Source of the DNA: Pseudomonadota bacterium
Lineage (GTDB): Bacteria; Myxococcota_A; UBA796; UBA9615
DNA length: 33,436 nucleotides
Assembly: GCA_024229515.1 (NCBI GenBank)
Contig: JAAESI010000079.1
Location: forward strand, 1 to 33,436
Reading direction: 5' to 3'
Of this stretch, positions 1-8,230 are shown piece by piece. The stretch's first letter is position 1; each line of letters starts with the position of its first letter. Both the position numbers and the translations under genes were made by a program. The notes below the pieces were generated by a model. It made no database searches. It had not been told where the DNA came from and saw only the letters and a program-made list of their open reading frames with translations.

Positions 1-46
1 ACACGATCAAGACGAGAAGCTGGAGCGCGAACGGGAGCTGAGACAT
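1..46 (-). CDS. N-terminus of an exported or membrane protein, cut by the window edge
   Basis: Reading from 46 towards 1 on the minus strand, an ATG opens a frame that stays open to the edge and begins MSQLPFALQLLVLIV, a hydrophobic stretch like a signal peptide or membrane anchor. The purine-rich GAGGAGA lies about 13 bases upstream, rather far for a ribosome binding site. An alternative ATG at 54 has better spacing to it but meets a stop after 15 codons. Only 15 codons are visible, so the product cannot be named and the gene itself is tentative. Confidence 0.35.
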   Translation of the reverse strand, partial: MSQLPFALQLLVLIV

Positions 47-303
47 CCGCTCATCCGCTCTCCTCGGCCATCAGCCGACAACTCGCCCGACTTCGCTGAA
101 TGATGGACGGAAACCACGATCGAGTTTTGGGACACCACGGGGGATCGTGACCTCGGCGGCCGACCGGATGCGGGGGGAGTCGGAGCGGGTGCGAACGACG
201 AAGCAGAAACCCGTGCCGCCGGCCTGAAGGTGGGCGCGCAGCTTCGCGGGCGTCGTCGGTGTGGCCACCCCCAGAGGATACTGGGAACCGACTTCCCTCA
301 GGC
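47..303. other. Stretch with no confident gene
   Basis: About 250 bases lie between the edge gene and the metalloprotease stop codon. On the minus strand a 78-codon frame (307 to 71) could start at a TTG that overlaps the metalloprotease stop as TTGA. Its composition is mixed, it has no domain I recognise and no ribosome binding site. I leave it uncalled; it may be a decayed remnant. Confidence 0.4.
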
Positions 304-1737
304 TCAACGCGAGACCTGGATGAACCTTCCGCCGACCACGAACTCAGCGCCGACCGCGGTCAACTCACCCCGGGGGACCAGCAGCCAACCGCCGGGCAGG
401 TGGTCGTAGGGGAGGAACCGCCCGACCGCCGCCGTCGCCGCTCCGCCCGCCGCCAGCAGCGTCACGTCCACCGCTTCCCCGGCCACGCCGGCCCGGCGCT
501 CCACGCTCGCGGCGAAGGCGGCGCCGCCCTCGCCGTCGATCGTGATGACGTCCCAGGTGCGGGGCGGCATCGGCACCGACCAGCCGAGGTTCACGTTCTG
601 ACCCCGGCGGTGGAACGCCGCGAAGGTGTAGTCCGAAACGAACTGGTCGTCGCAGTAGCTCATGATGTCGGTGTCGGTCGGCGGGCGCAGCTCGCCTTCG
701 ACGATGTCGTAGCCCCAGACCCCGATCGACCCGTCGGAGTAGGGGTACTCCGGATCGGGGCCGTCCGGCTGGTTCCCGGGAGGTCCGCACGGCGCGTGGG
801 CGCGACCGTGGGCGTGGCCGATCTCGTGCGCGGCGACCAGGGGAGCCTGCTCCGCGAAGCCGACCCCCAGGGCGAGGCGCAGCGACGGGGAGCCGACGTC
901 CTCGGGGGAGTCGTTGAGCAGCGTGACCCCCAGCAGGCAGCCCTGGGAGCAGAACTGGCCGATGGTCTCGGTCGGGTTGAACATGCCGTAGTAGTAGACG
1001 TCCTCGCCTTCCCCGTCGGCATTGCGGAAGCCCAGCAAGCTGATGCCCGCGCCGATCCAGCCCTCGCCGCTGGGCTGCAGTTCGCCCGACCAGGGCTGGG
1101 CCTCGCGCACGCGAATCTCGACGTCGGAGACGGGGTACAGCTTGAGGAACGTCTCGCGGATGCGCTCGACCTGCTCCGGCGAGGTGTCCGGCACCCGGCC
1201 CGAGCCGTCGAAGTTGTAGGCGAAGGGCGCGATGACGATCCGGAGCACGTTCACCTCGCCGGCGGCGTCCAGCTCGACCGTGCCCGAATCGGGGAAGCGG
1301 GCGCCCGGGTTGGCGTCCCCCGCTTCGCCGTCCTGCAGCAGCTCGATCGACCAGTCGAGGATGTCGCCCACGTCGGCGCCGTCGACCTCCACGTTCACCG
1401 TCGTACGCAGGTCGTCGTCAGCGGAGCCGCCCAGGAGCACGTACGGGGTCGACTCGATCACCGCGTCGCCGAGCGTCAGCCGGGCGTAGACCTCGCCCCC
1501 GTCGTAGTCCACGTCGGTCGAATAGAAGACACGCACGAGCGTGTCGCGGCCGGCTACCAGCGGCACCTCGGAGTCCTGGATGCCGCCGTCCGCCATCAGC
1601 GTGCGCTTGACCCCCTGGTAGATGGCGATCTGGTCGATCGACACCCCCGGAGCGCCGATCGGCTCGGTGTCGATGGCGCCGGAAGGGCACCCCATCAGGA
1701 GCAGGACGGGGACGAAGAGCAGGCAGCGAGCAGTCAT
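304..1737 (-). CDS. Metzincin-type zinc metalloprotease lipoprotein
   Basis: This 477-aa protein begins with a lipoprotein signal peptide (MTARCLLFVPVLLLMGC, Cys at residue 17). Near residues 303-316 it carries HEIGHAHGRAH, the HExxHxxGxxH zinc site of metzincins, in which three His bind zinc and Glu is the catalytic base. About 45 residues later a DIMSYC stretch fits the Met-turn. The 200-odd residues before it are beta-rich and likely form an accessory domain. I chose the ATG at 1737 because the signal peptide begins there and AGGA lies five bases upstream; the frame is open further upstream but without signal features. A TACAGT box at 1762-1767 (minus) could be the -10. The family within the metzincins is not resolved. 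It probably acts at the cell surface or in the periplasm on protein substrates; the substrate is unknown. Confidence 0.85.
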   Translation of the reverse strand: MTARCLLFVPVLLLMGCPSGAIDTEPIGAPGVSIDQIAIYQGVKRTLMADGGIQDSEVPLVAGRDTLVRVFYSTDVDYDGGEVYARLTLGDAVIESTPYVLLGGSADDDLRTTVNVEVDGADVGDILDWSIELLQDGEAGDANPGARFPDSGTVELDAAGEVNVLRIVIAPFAYNFDGSGRVPDTSPEQVERIRETFLKLYPVSDVEIRVREAQPWSGELQPSGEGWIGAGISLLGFRNADGEGEDVYYYGMFNPTETIGQFCSQGCLLGVTLLNDSPEDVGSPSLRLALGVGFAEQAPLVAAHEIGHAHGRAHAPCGPPGNQPDGPDPEYPYSDGSIGVWGYDIVEGELRPPTDTDIMSYCDDQFVSDYTFAAFHRRGQNVNLGWSVPMPPRTWDVITIDGEGGAAFAASVERRAGVAGEAVDVTLLAAGGAATAAVGRFLPYDHLPGGWLLVPRGELTAVGAEFVVGGRFIQVSR

Positions 1738-1852
1738 GACGATCCTGGCGAAGGGGCGGGGACTGTAGCGGCTCGGCCGGGCTCGGCGCGGGAGATCGGT
1801 CCTGACACTGTCTAGATTGGGCTTATCTTTCCGCTGTAAAGATTGGAGTCCC

Positions 1853-2332
1853 ATGAACCATCGCATCCTCCTCGTCATCGCCGCCTTCGTCGGCGTCCTC
1901 TTCCTGACACCCCCCGCGGCCCAGGCAACGGAGTGGGTGCCGGACGTGCAGTTCGACATTGACCGCGCCCTGTCGAAGGCCCAGAAGTTCGACAGGGCCG
2001 GGGGCGCGCTGCTGGCGGGCGGCATCGGCGCGGGGGTGGGGGGCGCCTTCGGGGTGGCGCAGCTGATTCGGGTGGGCGGACCGGCGGACGACCTGGCCCA
2101 CTCGGACTCCTGGGGGTTCGAGTACATCGGCATGGGCATCAACGCGCTCACGGTCTTGCTCGCCGTGGCCGGGGTGGTCGGCGGCGTCGCCCTGATCACG
2201 GCCTCGACGGCCGCGTTTGGGAAAGCCGCGGCCTACCGTTCCGACGCCGCCGAGCTCGACGCCGAACGCAGACGCAGGCGCTACGACACGTCGCGCCGAG
2301 CGGCGGTTACGTGGGGCTTCCGGCCGGCGTGA
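1853..2332 (+). CDS. Small exported or membrane protein, unknown function
   Basis: The 159-aa product starts MNHRILLVIAAFVGVLFL and has a likely signal peptide ending near AAQA-TEW. Two further hydrophobic, Gly/Ala-rich segments (about residues 43-65 and 95-120) look membrane-spanning. The tail is Arg-rich (DAERRRRRYD), which would be cytoplasmic under the positive-inside rule. GGAG lies four bases before the ATG, which decides the start. It is divergent from the metalloprotease with 115 bases between them, including AT-rich TAGATT (1813-1818) and TATCTT (1824-1829) that could be promoter boxes. Its 3' end overlaps the converging gene by 26 bases. I do not recognise the family. Confidence 0.75.
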   Translation: MNHRILLVIAAFVGVLFLTPPAAQATEWVPDVQFDIDRALSKAQKFDRAGGALLAGGIGAGVGGAFGVAQLIRVGGPADDLAHSDSWGFEYIGMGINALTVLLAVAGVVGGVALITASTAAFGKAAAYRSDAAELDAERRRRRYDTSRRAAVTWGFRPA

Positions 2333-3146
2333 TCGGGGTGCGCCGGCGCAGCCACCACCAGGCCGGCAGCGCGGCCCCGAGCGCCGCCCCCGTCCATGCG
2401 ACGACGCTGCCGGCGGCCGCTCCGAGGGCAGGCAGGGACCAGGCCGCGATCAGGGCGTAGGCCGCGACCGACGAGGACCCGAGCATCATCGGACCGACGG
2501 CGCCGCCGGGGACGGCCTCTCCCTGCGCGATCCAGAGCGTCGCCATCGTGGTGAGGAAGATCGCCGGAAACACCGACGCGACCCCCGCCGCGAGGCCGGC
2601 CCCGGACTGCGCGATGAGGATGGCGGCACCGATGGCCGCCGCCGCGAGCACCCCTCGAGAGGCGACCGCGGCGGCGCTGACGGGACGTTTGCCGCGGGGG
2701 GCCTCACGGGGCTTCCAGCAGGCGGCGACCCCCAGCACGAGGAGCGCTCCGGCCATGCCGGCCCCCAGGGCTAGCGGAGCGGCCCCGCGATCCATCGCCG
2801 CCCCCTGCGCCATCACCAGCACGACCGCGGCAGCCAGCCACGCCGTCAACGACAGCGCCGTCATGGCACCCAGCCGCGCCGTCAGACTCCACGCCGGAAG
2901 CCGCGACGGGACCTCCCGCCAGAGGCCCAGGAAGAGCGCGTTCAGCAGCATGCCGCCGGGGATCGCCCCCATCGCGGCGGTGAACGCCTCGGGGCTGGCG
3001 GAGCTGTGGATGCCGGCGGCAGCGGGCACGATCGTGGTCGGCAGGGTGGCGAGGATGCCCCCGACGAGGCCGCCCCAGCGCTCCACCGCGAGGGTCGCTC
3101 CGATGGCGACCGCGGCCGCGAAGGCGGCGAAGATGAGCACGTCCAT
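2307..3146 (-). CDS. Polytopic membrane protein
   Basis: The 279-aa product is almost entirely hydrophobic, with about eight or nine predicted membrane helices and an Arg-rich end (WWWLRRRT). Two stretches look alike: ERWGGLVGGILATLPTTI near residues 19-36 and a GLAAGVASVFPAIFLTTMATLW stretch in the second half (split here only by wording, not by sequence). This suggests two inverted or direct halves as in small transporters. A weak resemblance to GlpM/DUF3147-type proteins is an impression only. It follows the secreted-protein gene at 3167-4270 on the same strand after 20 bases, but has its own TACCCT box six bases before the ATG. Confidence 0.75.
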   Translation of the reverse strand: MDVLIFAAFAAAVAIGATLAVERWGGLVGGILATLPTTIVPAAAGIHSSASPEAFTAAMGAIPGGMLLNALFLGLWREVPSRLPAWSLTARLGAMTALSLTAWLAAAVVLVMAQGAAMDRGAAPLALGAGMAGALLVLGVAACWKPREAPRGKRPVSAAAVASRGVLAAAAIGAAILIAQSGAGLAAGVASVFPAIFLTTMATLWIAQGEAVPGGAVGPMMLGSSSVAAYALIAAWSLPALGAAAGSVVAWTGAALGAALPAWWWLRRRTPITPAGSPT

Positions 3147-3152
3147 CGGCGA

Positions 3153-3158
3153 AGGGTA
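3153..3158 (-). promoter_or_regulatory. TAnnnT -10-like box (TACCCT), leaderless start
   Basis: TACCCT on the minus strand ends six bases before the ATG at 3146. No Shine-Dalgarno lies between them, so transcription would start at or beside the start codon. It sits in the 20-base gap after the preceding gene, suggesting separate transcription. Confidence 0.5.
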
Positions 3159-3166
3159 CCCGTGGG

Positions 3167-4270
3167 CTACCAGCTCGCGATCAGCCACTCGCCGCCGACG
3201 CGCTCCATCGTGAGCCCACCGATGCCGCCGTCGTCGGCCTCCGGCGCTTCGACGCGGCACCTCGCTCGGTCTCCGCTGATCTCGGCCGTAAGCTGCTGCG
3301 GACCTTGCAGGAGCCCGTCCAACTCCTCCCACAGCCCCGGATTGACGCGCAGCTCGCCGACAGCCCCCTCACGCTCCCGCGAGGCCTCGACGAAACAGGC
3401 CGCGTACGTGTCGAGGTCACGCGCGGCGACGGCGGCTCGCAGGGTCTCCCAGGTGGCGTGCGGAGTGGTGCGATCCCCCGCGGCGGAGGGCGCCGGAGCC
3501 GGCGTCGGGGGCGGATCCGGGAGCACGTCGAGCCCCTCCAGGTGGACCTGGACACCGGCGGGGCCGATCTCCAGGGTCCCGGTGACCACGGCCACGAGCC
3601 GTCCCTGGTCGTTCCTGACGAGGAAGCCGAACTGATCCAACTCCACATGGGTCAGCGCCAGCCCCTTGCCCCCCGCCTGTTCGCAGAGGCCCGGCAGCTC
3701 GTCGCGCAGTTCGTTCAGATCCTCGGCCACCTCCTCCAGGAACGGGGCGTCCGGCCAGGCCTGAGCCGGATCGGGGATCGGAAGCTGCTCGCAGCGCTTC
3801 GACCGCAGCTCCCGGGCAAAGGCTCGCGCGCCGGACACGGCCATCTCGGTGCCCGGGGGCGGCTTCGTCACCGGGATCCCCCGGGGCGAGGTGTCAGGCG
3901 ACACCCGAAGCTCAACCAGACTGATGGGTTGGGAGCCGGGAAACACGATCGCCGTCTGCACCTCCAGACCGGACCCGTCACGACGCTGCAGCGCGAGTCG
4001 GAGCTTGTAGCCGAAGAACTCCAGGCTGCTGCCGCCCAGCTCCGCGAGGCTCGCGCGCAGCTCTTCGGCGTCGTTCTCGATGCCCAGCCCGACGTTCCAG
4101 GGGGCGAACGCCTCCGCTGCGGGGGTCCCCGCGAGCACGGCCCGAGTCCCTTCTTCCACGTGCGCCGCAACGGGCCGGGTCGGCGCGAGCCGATCGGCGG
4201 CCTGGGCCGGAGTCGGCGCCAGGGACACCAGAAGGAGGAGGCCGAGGGCGGCGAGGCGGCGGGGGAGCAT
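3167..4270 (-). CDS. Secreted protein with C-terminal NTF2/SnoaL-like domain
   Basis: The 367-aa protein has a Sec signal peptide (MLPRRLAALGLLLLVSLAP, cleavage near AQA-ADR). Residues about 30-250 form a domain I do not recognise, with a pair of Cys (near KRCEQ and GLCEQ) that could form a disulphide. A Pro/Ala-rich linker (DPPPTPAPAPSA) leads into about 95 C-terminal residues, starting at TTPHATWETLRAAVAARDLDTY and ending GGEWLIASW. The pattern of a helix, then Cys-containing strand, then a terminal strand is typical of NTF2-like/DUF4878-type domains. It is divergent from the poly-Asp lipoprotein gene at 4319. Function unknown; location likely periplasmic. Confidence 0.75.
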   Translation of the reverse strand: MLPRRLAALGLLLLVSLAPTPAQAADRLAPTRPVAAHVEEGTRAVLAGTPAAEAFAPWNVGLGIENDAEELRASLAELGGSSLEFFGYKLRLALQRRDGSGLEVQTAIVFPGSQPISLVELRVSPDTSPRGIPVTKPPPGTEMAVSGARAFARELRSKRCEQLPIPDPAQAWPDAPFLEEVAEDLNELRDELPGLCEQAGGKGLALTHVELDQFGFLVRNDQGRLVAVVTGTLEIGPAGVQVHLEGLDVLPDPPPTPAPAPSAAGDRTTPHATWETLRAAVAARDLDTYAACFVEASREREGAVGELRVNPGLWEELDGLLQGPQQLTAEISGDRARCRVEAPEADDGGIGGLTMERVGGEWLIASW

Positions 4271-4275
4271 GGGGG

Positions 4276-4281
4276 AGGGTA
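4276..4281 (-). promoter_or_regulatory. TAnnnT -10-like box (TACCCT), leaderless start
   Basis: TACCCT on the minus strand lies five bases (all C on that strand) before the ATG at 4270. It faces the plus-strand box at 4305-4310 in a 48-base divergent promoter, so the -35 region of each overlaps the other's promoter. Confidence 0.5.
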
Positions 4282-4304
4282 CGTCGGATCCTCGGCGTTT
4301 GGTC

Positions 4305-4310
4305 TAGCCT
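4305..4310 (+). promoter_or_regulatory. TAnnnT -10-like box (TAGCCT), leaderless start
   Basis: TAGCCT ends eight bases before the ATG at 4319, with no Shine-Dalgarno in between. It is the plus-strand half of the divergent pair with 4276-4281. Confidence 0.5.
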
Positions 4311-4318
4311 TGGTCCCG

Positions 4319-6541
4319 ATGACCTACTCACTCCGCCTGATCCTCGCCCTGCTCCTGCTCCTGCTGCTCCCCGCCTGCCCGGACGACGATGACGACTCCT
4401 CGACGCTGCCGGACGACGACGACACCGCCATCGACGACGACGACGCGACCGACGACGACGACGCGACCGACGACGACGACGCGACCGACGACGACGACTC
4501 GGGTGACGACGATGACTCGACCGACGACGACGACGCGACCGACGACGACGACTCGGGTGACGACGATGACTCGGGTGACGACGATGACTCGGGTGACGAC
4601 GATGACTCGGGTGACGACGACGACTCCGCCCCGATCGACGGCGACGGCGACGGCTCCCCCGCGGACGTCGACTGCGACGACGCGGACCCGAACAACTTCC
4701 CCGGCAACACCGAGGCTTGCGACGGCGCCGACAACGACTGCGACACCGTGATTCCCGCCGACGAGATCGACGACGACACGGACGGCCAGTCCGAGTGCGA
4801 GGGCGACTGCGACGACGCCGACATCAACAACTTCGACGGAAACACCGAGGTCTGCGACGGCGCCGACAACGACTGCGACACCGCCCCCGAGAGCGTGGCC
4901 GCCCCCACCGTCTACGACGGCACCGTCGACGCCGGCGACGACCTCGCATGGCAGTACAGCCCCGTGGGCGCCGGCGCCGGGGAGTTGCACGCCAACTGGA
5001 CCGCGGTGGCGGACGCCGTCAGCTACGAGGTCGCGGTCGGGGACGACGGCGGACCCGAGTCGATCGCCGCGTTCGCCGACGTCGGGAACGTCACCTCCGC
5101 GACGGTCAGCGGCCTGACCCTGCAGGGCGCCTGGGATGGCGTGACCTACACCGTCTCGGTCCGCGCGGTCATCGGCGGCGGCTGCCCCGCCGGCATCTCC
5201 GACGGCGTCGCCATCGCTGAAGCGGCGGTCTGGACCGGCGACGTCGCCGACCTCCGCACCCCCGACGCCCTCGGCGGCCACACCACCGACTGGCCCGAGG
5301 CGGGGGTCGACGCGGTCTACGGCGAGCACTGGTTCGAGTCCGTCGAGATCGCCGCCGGCACCATCGTCCGAGTCCAGGGCTGGGGCCGGGAGCAGGCGGC
5401 CGGCGCGGGCATCGACGCCGCCGACGTGGCGGTCACCGACCCCGAGGACGGCTGGGTCGCGCTCTACGCCAACGACGTCACCATCGACGGCACCCTCACC
5501 GCCTCGGGCCGCGGCTACGGCGGCGGCGCCGGCGGCGGCGGAGGCCCCCTCGGACCGGCCGGACCGCGCGGCTTCGGCGGCGCCGGAGGCCTCGGCGGCG
5601 ACGGCGGCGGCGCCCCCGGCGGAGGTGCGGGCGGCGGCGGCGGCGGCTCCCCGGGCGGCGCCGGAGGCGTCGGCGGCACCACCGGCGGCGCGGGGAACCT
5701 GTTCGGCGGCGGCAGCGGCTCCACCACCTGCAGCGGCACCAACGGCCGGCCCGGCGGCGACGGCGCGGTCAGCGACGTCGGTGGCGTCGGCGGCACCGGG
5801 GCGTCCGGCGTGCCCGGCCCCGCCGGTGACGGCGAGTTCGAGGCGGGCGGCGGCGACGGCGTGGCCGGCTGCGACAGCTGGTCCGGCGGCGGCGGCGGCA
5901 GCACCGGCGGCGGCGGCGGCGGCAGCACCCAGTGGGGCTCGGCCGACGCTGGCGGCGGAGGAGGCGGAGGCTCCGGCGGGGTCGGCGCGGGCGGCAACGT
6001 CTACGACGGCGGCGCGGGCGCGGGCGCCTTCGGCGGCACCGGAGGCGGATCCCAGGCCTCGGTCGGCGACGACGGCGGCTACCTCGCGGCGTCCGGCAAC
6101 GGCGACACCTCCACCGATCGCACCCTCGAGCTGGGCGGCGGCGGCGGCGGCGGAGGCTCCGGTCGGCAGGAAGCGGGCGGCGGTGGCGGCGGCGCCGGCG
6201 GAGGCGCGATCTTCCTCTACGCGGCCGACTCGATGACGATCGACCTGGCCGGTCAGCTCCTCGCCAACGGGGCCGGCGGAGGCGGCGGAAGCCGTGACAA
6301 CGGCGGCGCCGCGACCAGCTTCGCGGGCGGCTTCGGATCCGGCGGAGGCATCCTCCTGGAGGCGCAGACGCTCGTCATCGACGCCCTCCTGCCCGACCTC
6401 AGCGCGCGGGGCGGAGGTGGCGGGACCACCAACGGCGGCACGATCAAGCTCTTCTACGGCACCCTCTCCGGGACCCTCCCGGACGGCACCCAGGCCGGAC
6501 GCGTGTACGACGCTGGCGCGGGATCCTTCGCCGCCCCCTGA
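4319..6541 (+). CDS. Surface lipoprotein: poly-Asp repeats, MopE-like motifs, Fn3-like and Gly-rich domains
   Basis: The 740-aa protein has a lipoprotein signal (MTYSLRLILALLLLLLLPAC, Cys 20). The parts in order are: an acidic tether with 11 DDDD-[S/A]-[T/G/A] hexads (about residues 39-104); two Cys-containing metal-binding repeats (DCDDADPNNFPGNTEACDG and a second copy, to about residue 190) like those of MopE and related deltaproteobacterial proteins; a fibronectin type III-like domain (about 215-305, with WTAVADAVSYEVAV and VTYTVSVRAV); a linker domain; and about 260 residues dominated by glycine (about 400-670), ending in a beta-rich tail. The acidic repeats probably bind calcium. The whole is most likely a cell-surface structural or adhesive protein. 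The start is set by the signal peptide and the -10-like box just upstream. Confidence 0.85.
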   Translation: MTYSLRLILALLLLLLLPACPDDDDDSSTLPDDDDTAIDDDDATDDDDATDDDDATDDDDSGDDDDSTDDDDATDDDDSGDDDDSGDDDDSGDDDDSGDDDDSAPIDGDGDGSPADVDCDDADPNNFPGNTEACDGADNDCDTVIPADEIDDDTDGQSECEGDCDDADINNFDGNTEVCDGADNDCDTAPESVAAPTVYDGTVDAGDDLAWQYSPVGAGAGELHANWTAVADAVSYEVAVGDDGGPESIAAFADVGNVTSATVSGLTLQGAWDGVTYTVSVRAVIGGGCPAGISDGVAIAEAAVWTGDVADLRTPDALGGHTTDWPEAGVDAVYGEHWFESVEIAAGTIVRVQGWGREQAAGAGIDAADVAVTDPEDGWVALYANDVTIDGTLTASGRGYGGGAGGGGGPLGPAGPRGFGGAGGLGGDGGGAPGGGAGGGGGGSPGGAGGVGGTTGGAGNLFGGGSGSTTCSGTNGRPGGDGAVSDVGGVGGTGASGVPGPAGDGEFEAGGGDGVAGCDSWSGGGGGSTGGGGGGSTQWGSADAGGGGGGGSGGVGAGGNVYDGGAGAGAFGGTGGGSQASVGDDGGYLAASGNGDTSTDRTLELGGGGGGGGSGRQEAGGGGGGAGGGAIFLYAADSMTIDLAGQLLANGAGGGGGSRDNGGAATSFAGGFGSGGGILLEAQTLVIDALLPDLSARGGGGGTTNGGTIKLFYGTLSGTLPDGTQAGRVYDAGAGSFAAP
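4433..4630 (+). repeat. 11 tandem 18-bp units encoding DDDD-[SA]-[TGA]
   Basis: Eleven 18-base units of the type GACGACGACGACGCGACC or GACGACGATGACTCGGGT run without gaps. The unit is a multiple of three, so copy-number changes alter tether length without breaking the frame. The order is three AT units, SG, ST, AT, four SG and a final SA, which suggests local duplication of the SG type. Confidence 0.9.
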
Positions 6542-6598
6542 GCCACATGTCAGCCGGCGTCAGCCGACCCGCGGCCCTGCCGATCGCAGACTGGCGTC

Positions 6599-8230
6599 AT
6601 GACTCGCCTCTTCTTCTTGCTCGCTCTCGGCTGCGCCCTCGGTGCATGCATCGACTATCCCTCCAGGGATGACCTTCCCCGGGTGGATCCCGCCGGCCCG
6701 GATGCCGACGAGGTCGGCGGTGACACCGCCGGCCTCAGCCCCTTCGGCGATCCCTGCCTCGATCTCGACCCCGCCGCCGGCGAGCTCTACAACTGGTTCG
6801 AGGGAGCGACCGAGCGCAGCGAGCTGGGCTGGGCCGTCGTCGGACTCCCCGATCTGGACGGGGACTCCCGGGGCGAGATCGCGTTCTCCGCCCGAGCGTG
6901 GAACGGCGAGACCAACATCGGTCGCGTGTACGTGTTCCGTCCTCGTCGCTGGGGGGCGGAACCCGCCTGCATGTCGACGAGGCCGACGTCATCCTCAGCG
7001 CCACCGAGGTGCAGTCTCTCTTCGGTGCGTCGCTGTCCGCGCTCCCCGACATCGATGGCGATGGCCTCGACGAGCTCGTCGTGGGCGCCACGGACATCTC
7101 GGGCGCGTACATCTTCAAGGGAAGCCAGCTTCGAGCCGGCGGCTCGTACAGCCACGAACGGGCGTTCACGAAGATCGAGCTCCCGTTCGACCCCGAGAAC
7201 CCGAACCCCCACATCGGCTTCAGTACCACCTCGTTGGGCGACCTCGACGGCGACGGACGCGGCGAGCTGGCGGTCGGGGCTCCCGGCTGGGCCCCGTCCG
7301 AGCGGGGCTCGGTGGCGCTGTTCCGCGGCTCGGATCTCGCGGACGGCGGCGTGATGGCCGTCACCAGCGCCGACGTCATGGTCCTGGGCGACGTGCCCAC
7401 CGCAGACGTCGGCCGCTCCATCACCTCCCCCGGCGACCTCGACGGCGACGGGTTCGACGACCTGCTCGTGGGCTCGTACCGCCTCGCCGCGGGCGAGATC
7501 ACCTCCGAGGACGACCAGGTCGCCTTCTTCTCGGGACGGGGGCTGCTGGCCGAATCCGTGGATGTCTGGCTGAGCAGCGCCGATTCGATCATCCGCGGTG
7601 CCCCCCAGGTGGGCGGCGCGTTCGGCAAGTCCCTGGCCGGGCTCGGCGACGTGGACGGCGACGGTCGCGATGACTTCGCCATCGCCGCGCCCCGCCCCGC
7701 CCCGCCCCGCCCCGCCCCGCCAGAGGATCAACAACACGGCTGACGGAGTCACCACCGTGTGGAGCGGCGCGCAGGTCGACAACCTCCTGCTCGACTTCGC
7801 GGACGCCGACCTGCTGATTGCCGGTGCGGGCGGCGAACGCTTCGGCGAGGCGCTCGCCGGCGGCGGCGACCTGGACGGTGACGGAGTCCAGGACCTCCTG
7901 ATCGCCGCGTCGGACGCGGACACCGGCGCCTCCCAACTGACCGGACGGGTCTACATCGCCCCCGCTGGCAGCCTCGGCGGTACCCTGACCCAGACGCAGG
8001 AGTTCAACTCGGGGGACCTGGAGCATCGACTCTGCGGCTCCGCCGTCGGCGAGCGCCTCGGCATGTCCGCGGAGGTGCTGGCGTCCCGCGCCCTCGCCAT
8101 CGTTCCCGACGTGAACGGGGACGGCCTCGACGACCTGCTCGTGGGCGCCCCCAACTGGTGCGGGCCCAACGACGAGCACCTGATGGGGCGCGTCTACCTC
8201 GTGCTCAGCCGGTTCGAAGCAGGCGAGTAG
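6599..8230 (+). pseudogene. FG-GAP seven-bladed propeller lipoprotein, interrupted by two frameshifts
   Basis: A lipoprotein signal (MTRLFFLLALGCALGAC) starts the gene at 6599. Seven FG-GAP blades with Ca-binding D-x-D/N-G-D loops follow: LPDLDGD, LPDIDGDG, LGDLDGDG, PGDLDGDG, LGDVDGDG, GGDLDGDG and VPDVNGDG. Seven is the full count of an integrin-alpha-like beta-propeller, but the blades lie in two frames. Blade 1 is in the start frame, blades 2-5 are one frame off (open to 7743), and blades 6-7 return to the first frame and end at 8230. The first break lies at about 6938-6956, where one extra base would restore GRVYVFR-x-SSLGGG. The second lies at CCCCG x6 (7690-7719). Read as one frame the product would be about 544 aa. 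It may be a pseudogene, a phase-variable gene or contain sequencing errors. The start has CAGACT six bases upstream, a near match to the TAnnnT box. The stop abuts the stop of the opposing gene. Confidence 0.75.
7690..7719 (+). repeat. CCCCG x6 microsatellite inside the propeller gene
   Basis: Six perfect CCCCG units followed by CC lie between blades 5 and 6. The unit of five is not a multiple of three. The upstream reading frame and the downstream propeller frame are joined if the tract has 4, 7 or 10 units, and are out of frame with 5, 6, 8 or 9. Confidence 0.9.

Noticed and set aside
71..307. 78-codon frame downstream of the metalloprotease
   Set aside because: It would need a TTG start overlapping the stop, has no ribosome binding site and no recognisable domain.
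4433..4630. CRISPR-like array
   Set aside because: The 18-base units are contiguous without spacers and encode a regular DDDD-x-x tether.
5515..5997. Pro-rich minus-strand frame
   Set aside because: It is the complement of the Gly-rich domain of the lipoprotein at 4319-6541.
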